Positions 51,487 through 58,794 of a stretch of 64,000 nucleotides of DNA are shown piece after piece. The notes under the pieces were generated by a model that saw only the letters and a program-made list of their open reading frames with translations, made no database searches and was not told the DNA's origin. The position numbers and the translations under genes were made by a program. The stretch lies in the NCBI GenBank assembly GCA_900541885.1, contig UQKW01000001.1, positions 1-64,000 on the forward strand. The letters are read 5' to 3'. The stretch's first letter is position 1. Every line of letters starts with the position of its first letter. This DNA is from an uncultured Collinsella sp. (GTDB taxonomy: Bacteria > Actinomycetota > Coriobacteriia > Coriobacteriales > Coriobacteriaceae).

Positions 51487-52281
51487 TTAGTCTTCGTCGT
51501 CTTCGAGCGGATCGTAGTCGGAATCGACACCGGCGGCTGCATGGGAACCGTTGAACTTGAAGCCCATGAAGACGACAGCCAGGCACACACCGATCAGAGC
51601 GACCGCGATGACGGACAGGTTGAGGTAAGCGGCGAGCAGGAAACCGATGAACAGGAACGGAGTCATACCCTTCTTGATCATCATGGTGAGCAGCAGGGCC
51701 AAGCCGTAGGCGGTCATGATCTTGGTCGAAACGTTAAGACCAGTGGACAGCCACTCGGGAACCATGTTGACGATGGCCTGAACCAGGTCGGTGCCAACAA
51801 AGACGGCGAGGAAGATCGGCAGGAAGTACATGACGGCGTACAGACCGGAGCCGGCGCAGATGTGCATACGGTAGGCGGTCTTGAACTTTCCGTTATCGAT
51901 CGCGTTATCTGCCACATGGGTGAGGGCGGCGATGATGGAACGGAACACGATGCCGAGGAGCTGACCCAGGACGGCGACCGGGATGGCGATCGTCATGGCG
52001 GTCTCGGCGGAAGCATCGGTCAGGCACGCAAAGGCAGCGGCCACGATGCCGCCCAGGACCATATCGGGCGGAACGGCGGCGCCGACCTGCACCAGGCCCA
52101 TGGACACGAGCTCGACGGCGGCACCGACGGCAAGGCCGGTGGGCACATCGCCCAGCAGCAGACCGACGAGCGTAGCGCCAACGAGGGGCTGCTCGAAGTT
52201 AAGACGACCGAGCAGGCGGGAGTCCCACATGCAGAACACGCCGACGAGGCCGACGAGCACCGCACTGATGAACGTATTCAT
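51487..52281 (-). CDS. mannose-family PTS component IIC
   Basis: The 264-residue membrane permease subunit (PTS EII-C, sorbose/mannose type) has eight or so hydrophobic segments, with LGDVPTGLAVGAAVELVSMGLVQVGAAVPPD as the family signature. A polar acidic C-terminus (DSDYDPLEDDED) is present. AAAGGAG precedes the ATG. It lies between IIAB and IID in the operon. Confidence 0.93.
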   Translation of the reverse strand: MNTFISAVLVGLVGVFCMWDSRLLGRLNFEQPLVGATLVGLLLGDVPTGLAVGAAVELVSMGLVQVGAAVPPDMVLGGIVAAAFACLTDASAETAMTIAIPVAVLGQLLGIVFRSIIAALTHVADNAIDNGKFKTAYRMHICAGSGLYAVMYFLPIFLAVFVGTDLVQAIVNMVPEWLSTGLNVSTKIMTAYGLALLLTMMIKKGMTPFLFIGFLLAAYLNLSVIAVALIGVCLAVVFMGFKFNGSHAAAGVDSDYDPLEDDED

Positions 52282-52317
52282 ACCCTTCTCCTTTCAGTCA
52301 GGCAAAAGCCTGGTTGA

Positions 52318-53241
52318 TTACAGCTTGGCGTCGATGTCGACGCTCTGATACGTAGGGGTCTGCTGGACATAGAGCTTAATGCCCATGTCGAGCAGCTGGT
52401 TGACGTCGGCCTTCTGGGTGGCGTCGAGGAAGACGGAGCTGTCCTTGCCGCCGACCTGATCGGCACCGTCGTGGTTGGCGGTGGCGCCCAGGTTGATGGC
52501 GTCGAGCTTGTAGCCCTGGCAGAACTGCAGCATCTCGGCCGTGTTGCCAAAGACGAACATGACGCGCTCGCCGAGGGTGTTGAGCTTGTCCATCTTGGCG
52601 AGGGCGCGCTCGACGGTGAAGACGTTCAGGCGCACGCCCTGGGGCTTGGCCAGCTTAAGAGCGCCCTTCTTGATGTCATCGTTGGCGGCAGCGTTGTCGA
52701 CGACGATGATGCGCTCGGCCTGAACCTTGGTGGTCCAGGTAAAGACGACCTGGCCGTGCAGCAGACGGTAGTCAAGACGTGCGAGGACGATCTTGGCGGG
52801 ACCGGAGCTGTGACGGAGCGCCTTGGCCTTCTTGGCGGGAGCCGCGGCAGCCTCGACCGGTGCGTTGGGGTTGGTCAGACCGGTGCGGGCCTCGTTGATG
52901 AGGGCCGCGAGCTCGGCACCCTTGATGGGGGCGGGGCTCATAGCGAGCGTCAGCGCCAGCGGAATATTGAAACCGCTGACAACCGTGAACTTCGTGCCGT
53001 TCTTGGAAAGCTCGACCATACTGTTGTTGACCGAGCTGCCGAGCATATCGGTCAGCACATAGACGGTGTCGTTCGCGTTGAACGTGGCGATCATGGCGTC
53101 CACCTTATTGGTGATGGGCTCCTTGTCGTCACGAGCAAGTGACACGACGTGGACGTTCGACACGTCGCCGAGAACCATCTCGAGCGTGTCTTTGGCGCCT
53201 GCGGCCAGGCCGCCATGAGATGCGAGAATGATCTGATTCAT
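52318..53241 (-). CDS. fused mannose-family PTS IIA-IIB
   Basis: The 307-residue phosphotransfer protein has an IIA domain (1-122) whose phosphorylated His9 lies in ILASHGGLAAG. An Ala/Pro/Lys linker (about 125-147) leads to an IIB domain with active His162 in LARLDYRLLHGQVV. It passes phosphate from HPr to the incoming substrate. It is the first gene of the operon, with AGGAGGAGG before the ATG. No IIA or IIB elsewhere in the window duplicates it. Confidence 0.94.
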   Translation of the reverse strand: MNQIILASHGGLAAGAKDTLEMVLGDVSNVHVVSLARDDKEPITNKVDAMIATFNANDTVYVLTDMLGSSVNNSMVELSKNGTKFTVVSGFNIPLALTLAMSPAPIKGAELAALINEARTGLTNPNAPVEAAAAPAKKAKALRHSSGPAKIVLARLDYRLLHGQVVFTWTTKVQAERIIVVDNAAANDDIKKGALKLAKPQGVRLNVFTVERALAKMDKLNTLGERVMFVFGNTAEMLQFCQGYKLDAINLGATANHDGADQVGGKDSSVFLDATQKADVNQLLDMGIKLYVQQTPTYQSVDIDAKL

Positions 53242-53267
53242 CTTGCCTCCTCCTTTTCGTTATGGTC

Positions 53268-53310
53268 ATTATAACGTCTTATACGTCGCTTATATTGCTA
53301 ATTAGTATAA
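53268..53310 (-). promoter_or_regulatory. PTS operon promoter region with TATAACGTCT operator
   Basis: Minus-strand -10 candidates TATACT (53309-53304) and TATAAT (53273-53268) lie 27-69 bp upstream of the IIAB ATG. The plus-strand sequence has TATAACGTCT (53270-53279) followed by ATACGTCGCTTATA, a direct repetition of CGTC-TTATA words. The ten-base word is shared with the gntR 2 leader. Confidence 0.5.
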
Positions 53311-53424
53311 AGACCGTTCGCGGGTGAAAATCGACCGTTGACGGGTTTAACGTACTTGAAACGTTAGGGCCGGGTAGGCCGGCGCTGGCTGGATAACCCC
53401 AGGTCAGACCCTGCACGCAATCCT

Positions 53425-54507
53425 CTATCGCACGAAGTACCAGGGGCTTTCCTGCACGGTGGGTTCCAGCGCAATGCCGGTGCGCTCCTTAAACAGATCC
53501 ATGTCCTGCGATTTCTCCGTCCACCACGCGTTGGGCTTAAAGGTCATGCTCTCAATGACATGACCGACAAACACGCTGTTGCGCAGCTTAGAGAAGTCGG
53601 TGTTCATAATCAGGATGGACGCAAGCACCAGCACGATGCCCAGGACTTTGATCGCGCCGGCGGGCTCGGCGTAGACACCAATGCCCAACAGTACGGTGAC
53701 GACCGTCTCGAATGACATTACGACGGGAACTTTCGATGTCTCGAGCCCCATGGACAGACCCTGCATATATAAGATGTAAGCCACGGCTGTGGGGATGAGT
53801 CCAAAGCCAAGGAACAGCAGCAGCAGCTGTGGCGACATTGCCGCGGCGACATCCGGCCACGGAGCCGCGATAGCTGCCATAACCGCACCGCCAAAAACAA
53901 AGCCCCAAAACGTGACAGCCAGCGGGTGGACCGTCTTGGTTGCTATCCGGCTAAACACCGCGAGTGACGCACCACAAAGGCCTGCAATCACGCCCGACGT
54001 GACGCCCCAAACCGAAAAATGAAAACCGGAAAGGTCACCATTGGTCACCGCAAGCACGCAGCCAACGATGTTAAAGACAATGGCAACGAGCTTGTTGGGG
54101 GTCACGTCCTCGCGATAAAGCACGCGGCCGAGCATGACGCCAAACACCGGCGAGGTGTAGAGCAGCACCGAGGCCGTGGACATGCCGACCTCGCCCATGC
54201 ACTCGTAATAGCAGGTGTTGGCGGCGGCCAGACCGACGATACCGACAAGCGCGCAGGGGACGAGCTCTTTGGGGCTTGCCTTGAACAGGGCCAGCGGACC
54301 CTGAGCCACGGTAGACCCCTCACCCGGACGGCAGCCCATAAACATCAGGACCGGTGCCAAGATAAGCGCTCCGACCAACAAGCGAAAGGCAGCCATGCTC
54401 TGGGACGAAACGCCCATGGCCGAGATGCCGTTTACAAAGATTCCGATGCTGCCCCACATAAGCGCGGCGACCAGCACCAGCACATAGCCCAGATTGCTTT
54501 TCTTCAA
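53425..54507 (-). CDS. DMT superfamily (EamA) transporter with C-terminal tail
   Basis: The 360-residue protein has ten membrane helices in two EamA repeats (GYVLVLVAALMWGSIGIF; ASLAVFSRIATKTVHPLAVTFWGFVFGGAV), followed by an unusual hydrophilic tail of about 50 residues (from FVGHVIESMTF to the end). I favour TTG at 54507, which has GAGGAGG 5 bases upstream, over GTG at 54543. A TATAACGACT-type site lies just upstream, so it is probably co-regulated with the PTS operon. It may export the amine or amino acid released by the SIS enzymes (inference). Confidence 0.82.
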   Translation of the reverse strand: MKKSNLGYVLVLVAALMWGSIGIFVNGISAMGVSSQSMAAFRLLVGALILAPVLMFMGCRPGEGSTVAQGPLALFKASPKELVPCALVGIVGLAAANTCYYECMGEVGMSTASVLLYTSPVFGVMLGRVLYREDVTPNKLVAIVFNIVGCVLAVTNGDLSGFHFSVWGVTSGVIAGLCGASLAVFSRIATKTVHPLAVTFWGFVFGGAVMAAIAAPWPDVAAAMSPQLLLLFLGFGLIPTAVAYILYMQGLSMGLETSKVPVVMSFETVVTVLLGIGVYAEPAGAIKVLGIVLVLASILIMNTDFSKLRNSVFVGHVIESMTFKPNAWWTEKSQDMDLFKERTGIALEPTVQESPWYFVR

Positions 54508-54547
54508 CGCAGCCTCCTCGGTATTGTTTCCAATATGTTTCACACTA

Positions 54548-54563
54548 CGTTATAGTCGTTATA
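54548..54563. promoter_or_regulatory. TATAACG operator candidate at the DMT gene
   Basis: CGTTATAGTCGTTATA contains two CGTTATA words. Its complement TATAACGACT differs by one base from the gntR 2 / PTS word. It lies 41-56 bp upstream of the proposed TTG start. Confidence 0.45.
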
Positions 54564-54637
54564 TACATTTTTCAAGACACAAATCGGTGAGCGGAAAAGT
54601 GATCCGTTTTCCTCCGCCCCCAGCGGATTACTGGGCG

Positions 54638-54702
54638 GTTGCGGTGAAATAGTTCCTAAATAGAGGCTTCAAGCCCCCACGCAAGAACTATTCCACCGCA
54701 AC
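54638..54702. repeat. 65-bp palindrome after SIS gene 3
   Basis: Arms GTTGCGGTGAAATAGTTC and GAACTATTCCACCGCAAC (one mismatch) enclose a smaller hairpin GGCTT/AAGCC. It lies 36 bp after the SIS 3 stop and could end its transcript, though no clear T-run follows. Confidence 0.7.
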
Positions 54703-54738
54703 TTATGAGGACATCGAGCTGTTAGGCCGCTCTATCCC

Positions 54739-55731
54739 CTAGTAGTCCAGCTTCCACATGTAGCGGCGCGTCATGTAGTCCTTGTGGGTGACGGCAGAGA
54801 GCGCGCGCATATACACGTTGTTGAGGATCGGGGCAAAGATCAGGTGGTTGAAGTACTCGCTCACGCTGTCCTTGATGTCGTTGAGGCCGAGCTCCTTGGC
54901 GTCGAGCTGATAGACGCGCTCGCCACCGTACTGGTTGACGAAGCGGATGCCGCGCTCGTCGTTGCAGCGGCTGCGACCGACGCTGATGAGCTGGAACAGC
55001 GAGGTGCGCTTGTCTAGGATCTCGAAGGGGCCATGGAAGAAGTCGCAGGTGTTGATGGTGCAGGAGTCGATCTGCAGCATCTCCTGCACGTTGCAGATGC
55101 TAAAGACGTAGGCGGCACCAAAGAGCGGACCCTGAGCCATCACGTTGATGCAGGGCTTGTCGGCGTTCTGCTCGGCCCACTTGGCAGCGAGCGGACGAGT
55201 GTACTCGACGGCCTTGCGATAGATGGGGTCGACCAAGTCGAACGCGGCCATAGCGGTCTCGTACTCGGCATAGCCCTCGGTCTGCTGCGTAAGCTCCATG
55301 GCGATCATGGTCACGACGGCGGAGTTGGTGCGGCCCATGCAGGACTCGTCGACGGCCAGGCTGTCGTACTGGATCTTGTAGTCGCAGACCTCGGTGAGGC
55401 CGGACTCGTCAACATAGATTGCGATGGTGCTGGCGCCGTGGTCCTTGGCGACCTGGGCGGCGACGATGGTCTCCTTGGTGCCGCGCATGGACACGACGAC
55501 GGCCAGGGTGTTCTCGTTGACGTAGACAGGGGTTGCGTGCACGAACTCGTTGCTGGTGTAGCTGGAGCTCACGACCTGCGTGGCCTCGTGCTCCATAAAG
55601 TACTGGGCAGGATAGTTACCGCCGTTGGATCCGCCAGCGCCAATCCACACGACGCGCTTGATGCCGCCCTTGTCTGCCTTGTCAGCCAAAACCTGGGAGA
55701 CGACATCCTTAACCTGTTCCTGAGTAGTCAT
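54739..55731 (-). CDS. FrlB-like SIS-domain protein 3 (active-site variant)
   Basis: The 330-residue paralog has N-terminal SIS loops VVWIGAGGSNGGNYPAQYF and VSMRGTKETI, and the C-terminus HKDYMTRRYMWKLDY, nearly that of SIS 2. In the second domain the motif reads NTCDFFHGPFE: the Glu of GEYFHGPFE in paralogs 1 and 2 is Asp, and Gly is Cys. The loop SMRG replaces S-x-G-x-T/S. Substrate or chemistry may therefore differ. It is divergent from gntR 3, with shared operator-like repeats. Confidence 0.78.
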   Translation of the reverse strand: MTTQEQVKDVVSQVLADKADKGGIKRVVWIGAGGSNGGNYPAQYFMEHEATQVVSSSYTSNEFVHATPVYVNENTLAVVVSMRGTKETIVAAQVAKDHGASTIAIYVDESGLTEVCDYKIQYDSLAVDESCMGRTNSAVVTMIAMELTQQTEGYAEYETAMAAFDLVDPIYRKAVEYTRPLAAKWAEQNADKPCINVMAQGPLFGAAYVFSICNVQEMLQIDSCTINTCDFFHGPFEILDKRTSLFQLISVGRSRCNDERGIRFVNQYGGERVYQLDAKELGLNDIKDSVSEYFNHLIFAPILNNVYMRALSAVTHKDYMTRRYMWKLDY

Positions 55732-55769
55732 CGTGCATCAGCCTTTCTTCTCGTTTGATGCTCTCGATG

Positions 55770-55928
55770 GCATACAAGCTACATACATGTTTTGGTTATG
55801 TCGACTAGTTGTATGCTATATTTGTCCTAGATATTTTGTTGGTAAGGTTTTCGGCAATCCGTTACCAGCGGTTTTATTGTCATGTTGGATACATGCTTTG
55901 TTCGGTAAGCATACAAGTTAGATACAGG
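55770..55928. promoter_or_regulatory. GntR 3 operator candidates in the divergent SIS 3 / gntR 3 region
   Basis: GCATACAAGCTACATACATG (55770-55789) and GCATACAAGTTAGATACAGG (55909-55928) are direct repeats differing at four positions. An inverted half, TTGTATGC, lies at 55809-55816. The first is 39 bp upstream of the SIS 3 ATG, the second 9 bp before the gntR 3 ATG. Confidence 0.65.
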
Positions 55929-55936
55929 TTGATCGC

Positions 55937-56659
55937 ATGAACGCTTCGTCTAAAAAGAAACTGGCCCAATACGAGCGCTTGGCGGGTACGCTTCGCGACC
56001 GCATCGCCGCCGGCATCTACGCACGCGGAGACAAGCTGCCGTCCGAGATGGAGCTTATGGACGAATCGGGGCTGTCGCGCAGCACCGTGCGCCACGCCCT
56101 TAAGGTGCTCGTTGATGAGGGCCTGGTGCGCACCGAGCGCGGGCGTGGCGCCTTTGTGGCCGACACGCCCGCGCTCCACGAGAACAACCTGATGTTTTCG
56201 AGCTATACCAAGCAGGTCGAAGGCCAGGGCATGAAGCCCACCACGCGCACCGTGGACTCGGGCTTTGCCAAGGCGGCCGGCAACATAGCTAAGTTCTTTG
56301 ACGCCGCCGTGGGCAGCAAGCTCGTCAAACTTGTCCGCCTGCGCTACCTGGACGACGCGCCGCTGTGCCTGGAGACCACCTACCTGCCGCCAAGCTTCGA
56401 GACGCTCATCGATCGCGATATTAACGGTTCGCTCTACGCCACGCTGCGACAGGAGTTCCATCGCGCGCCGGCACAGGGGCATAAGACCTTTGAGGTGTGC
56501 TACGCCTCGCAAAACGAGGCGTTTTTGCTCAACGTTGAGCGCGGGCAGGCGCTGATCCTGATCACCGACTACGTCTACGACACCGACGGCCGCCCGCTCC
56601 ACGTCTCCAAGCGCATCCAGCGCACCGACCGCGCCAAATACACCGAGCCCATCGGCTAG
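55937..56659 (+). CDS. GntR/HutC-family transcriptional regulator 3
   Basis: The 240-residue protein has a winged-helix domain (about 10-75, YERLAGTLRDRIAAGIYARGDKLPSEMELMDESGLSRSTVRHALKVL) and a UTRA domain. It is divergent from SIS gene 3, and repeats in the common region suggest it controls both that gene and itself. It belongs to the same family as the other two regulators but is clearly divergent from them, so the effectors may differ. Confidence 0.9.
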   Translation: MNASSKKKLAQYERLAGTLRDRIAAGIYARGDKLPSEMELMDESGLSRSTVRHALKVLVDEGLVRTERGRGAFVADTPALHENNLMFSSYTKQVEGQGMKPTTRTVDSGFAKAAGNIAKFFDAAVGSKLVKLVRLRYLDDAPLCLETTYLPPSFETLIDRDINGSLYATLRQEFHRAPAQGHKTFEVCYASQNEAFLLNVERGQALILITDYVYDTDGRPLHVSKRIQRTDRAKYTEPIG

Positions 56660-56811
56660 TGCACCAAACGAGGCAAACTGTACCTAATGAACGTTTTACC
56701 TGCGGTTTTATTAAATCTCAAGCCAGCATGGCACAGATGCCAACATCGCCTGGCAATACGCGCCGTCCAAGCTCAACTGTTCCTGCTCAGAATATCCAGT
56801 ACCGCAAATCT

Positions 56812-57045
56812 AAGTGAGTAGACTTTTCGTGACCTGTCGAGCGCACCAAAAACTGTCACCTCTGTGACCTGCGGTTTTACTAAGGCAGATACGCCTTGTG
56901 CTCGACCTGCGCCAAAAAGTCTACTCACTTAGTTCGAATCGAAGCCAAACGGACCCAAATCGAAGCCAAATTAAGCCCATCCGCATCAAAAGACGCGTGA
57001 ATCCGTACTTCTCGCGGTGGATTGACGCTACAAAGCGGCCAAAAT
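56812..57045. repeat. 230-bp intergenic repeat, copy B
   Basis: Direct copy of 48457-48690: AAGTGAGTAGACTTTT ... GACCTGCGGTTTTAC ... AAGTCTACTCACTTAG ... GAATCGAAGCCAAACG ... TACAAAGCGGCCAAAAT. It is followed by AAACCTGTCCC and GGTAGGTTT, part of the 45-bp repeat, which contains the stop of the GNAT gene. The preceding 56660-56811 also has a GACCTGCGGTTTTA-like fragment (56698-56712) but no gene. Confidence 0.88.
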
Positions 57046-57055
57046 AAACCTGTCC

Positions 57056-57646
57056 CTAAATGGTAGGTTTGGGAAGGTCGGGGAACCAGGTTGGTTTGGG
57101 TTGGTTGGGTGTGCGCTCGGCCAGGACCAGCTCCATCCAGCACATGTCGTACCAGCGGCCGAACTTTTGGGCGCAGCGATCGAAGGCGCCCACCAGGCGA
57201 TATCCCATATGGGCATGGAAATCCTGGCTGTTGTGCGTCAGGTACTCGTCGTCCTTGTCGTGCGGCACGGCAATGAGCGCGCACATGTTGGTGATGCCCA
57301 TCGCGATCAGACATTGCTTGAGCGCGTCGTGCAGCTTGCGGCCCAGCCCGCCGTGGCGCACATCGCGCGCCAGGTAGATCGATGTCTCGACCGACCAGTC
57401 GTACGCCTCGCGGCTGTTAAGCGAACTCACGTAGGCATAGCCTACCGGACGCCCGTCCAACTCCATCACCAAATATGGGTAGCGCTTGAGCGTACGCTCG
57501 ATGCGCCCAGCGAACTCCTCAACGCTCGGCACCTCGTATTCGCAGGTAATCGCCGTCTGGCGCACATACGGCTCATAGATGGCAAGCAACGCCGGCGCAT
57601 CATCGGGCGTCGCCAGGCGAATCGTCGGCTCGGACATCTCGGTCAT
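57056..57646 (-). CDS. GNAT acetyltransferase (phosphinothricin-acetyltransferase-like)
   Basis: The 196-residue N-acetyltransferase begins TIRLATPDDAPALLAIYEPYV, with EYEVPSVEEFAGRI and the acetyl-CoA loop LARDVRHGGLGRKLHDAL. GYRLVGAFDRCAQKFGRWYDMCWMEL closes the fold and matches the PAT/YncA group, which acetylate small amines such as phosphinothricin or methionine derivatives. The last dozen residues (PKPTWFPDLPKPTI) lie in low-complexity sequence that runs into a repeat holding the stop, so the true C-terminus was probably altered. Confidence 0.85.
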   Translation of the reverse strand: MTEMSEPTIRLATPDDAPALLAIYEPYVRQTAITCEYEVPSVEEFAGRIERTLKRYPYLVMELDGRPVGYAYVSSLNSREAYDWSVETSIYLARDVRHGGLGRKLHDALKQCLIAMGITNMCALIAVPHDKDDEYLTHNSQDFHAHMGYRLVGAFDRCAQKFGRWYDMCWMELVLAERTPNQPKPTWFPDLPKPTI

Positions 57647-57661
57647 ACAACCCTTCTCCCC

Positions 57662-57705
57662 AAAAGCAAAGGCCGCCCTGCGCCAAGCTCAGGCGCAGGG
57701 CGGCC
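57662..57705 (-). terminator. terminator of the threonine aldolase-like gene
   Basis: Perfect 14-bp stem GGCCGCCCTGCGCC / GGCGCAGGGCGGCC with a 7-base loop followed by TTTGCTTTTG on the minus strand. Confidence 0.85.
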
Positions 57706-57723
57706 CCTTGTCATTACATCAGG

Positions 57724-58749
57724 CTACAGGACAGCCGCCAACGCGTCGATATCCTCCTGCGTCGTGGCCCAGCTGGTGCAAAAGCGCACCACCGTGTGAG
57801 TATCGTCGTACTTTTCCCAGTACTCGATCGAGGCATGCTCGCGAATGCGGGCCATGTCCTCGTTGGGCAGAATCACAAACTGCTGGTTGGTCGGCGTCTC
57901 CAAGAAGAACTGGTAGCCGCGCTCGTGCAGCACGCGACGCAGCGCCTGAGCGGTCTCAATCGCCTGGCGACCAATCTCAAAATACAGGCCATCGGTAAAA
58001 AGAGCCTCAAACTGCACGCCCGTCAGGCGGCCCTTGGCAAGCAGTGCGCCATGCTGCTTAATACGCGGAATGGGATGCGCCGGGGCGTGCATGCCGCAAA
58101 ACACCACGGCCTCGCCGCAAAGCGCGCCGCACTTGGTGCCGCCGATGTAGAACACGTCGCATAGCTGCGCCAGCTCGGGCAGGGTAATGTCGCACTCATC
58201 GGCCGCCAGCGCATAGGCCAGGCGGGCGCCATCCACAAACAGCGGAATCTCGCGCTTCTGACACACTGCGTGAATCGCCGCGAGCTCGGCCTTGGAGTAC
58301 AGCGTGCCGTACTCGGTCGATAGGCTCACGTACACGGCGCCCGGGAACACCGTGTGCTCGTAGCTCTCGTTTTCGTAGAACACCTGGATATAGTTCTCGA
58401 GGTCCTCGGCGTGCATCTTGCCCTCGTAGCCGGGGATGGTGAGCACCTTGTGGCCGCCAAACTCGATGGCGCCTGCCTCGTGACAGGCGACGTGGCCGGT
58501 CTCGGCAGCAACGACGCCCTCGTACGGCGCAAGCAACATGTCGATCACCGTCGCGTTGGCCTGCGTGCCGCCCACCAGAAAAAACACGTCGGCATCGGGG
58601 GCCTGACAGGCCTCGCGGATAAGTTGCTTGGCACGCTCGGTGTGCGCATCGGTACCGTAGCCGGGCTGCGGCTCCATATTGGTGTCGACAAGCGCCTGCA
58701 GCACCGCCGGATGTGCACCGTGGGAATAGTCGTTGTTAAACGCGAGCAT
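57724..58749 (-). CDS. low-specificity L-threonine aldolase-like PLP enzyme
   Basis: The 341-residue fold-type I PLP enzyme (beta-eliminating lyase/threonine aldolase family) would cleave L-threonine or allo-threonine to glycine and acetaldehyde. It shows FNNDYSHGAHPAVLQAL near the start, FLVGGTQANATV, the PLP-contact segment LFVDGARLAYAL and the Schiff-base lysine in YIGGTKCGALCG. AGAGGA precedes the ATG. The size is typical. Substrate range cannot be read from sequence. Confidence 0.88.
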   Translation of the reverse strand: MLAFNNDYSHGAHPAVLQALVDTNMEPQPGYGTDAHTERAKQLIREACQAPDADVFFLVGGTQANATVIDMLLAPYEGVVAAETGHVACHEAGAIEFGGHKVLTIPGYEGKMHAEDLENYIQVFYENESYEHTVFPGAVYVSLSTEYGTLYSKAELAAIHAVCQKREIPLFVDGARLAYALAADECDITLPELAQLCDVFYIGGTKCGALCGEAVVFCGMHAPAHPIPRIKQHGALLAKGRLTGVQFEALFTDGLYFEIGRQAIETAQALRRVLHERGYQFFLETPTNQQFVILPNEDMARIREHASIEYWEKYDDTHTVVRFCTSWATTQEDIDALAAVL

Positions 58750-58794
58750 GGCAATCCTCTCTTACCGGGTATCGGCCAGATGATTCAAACGGGG

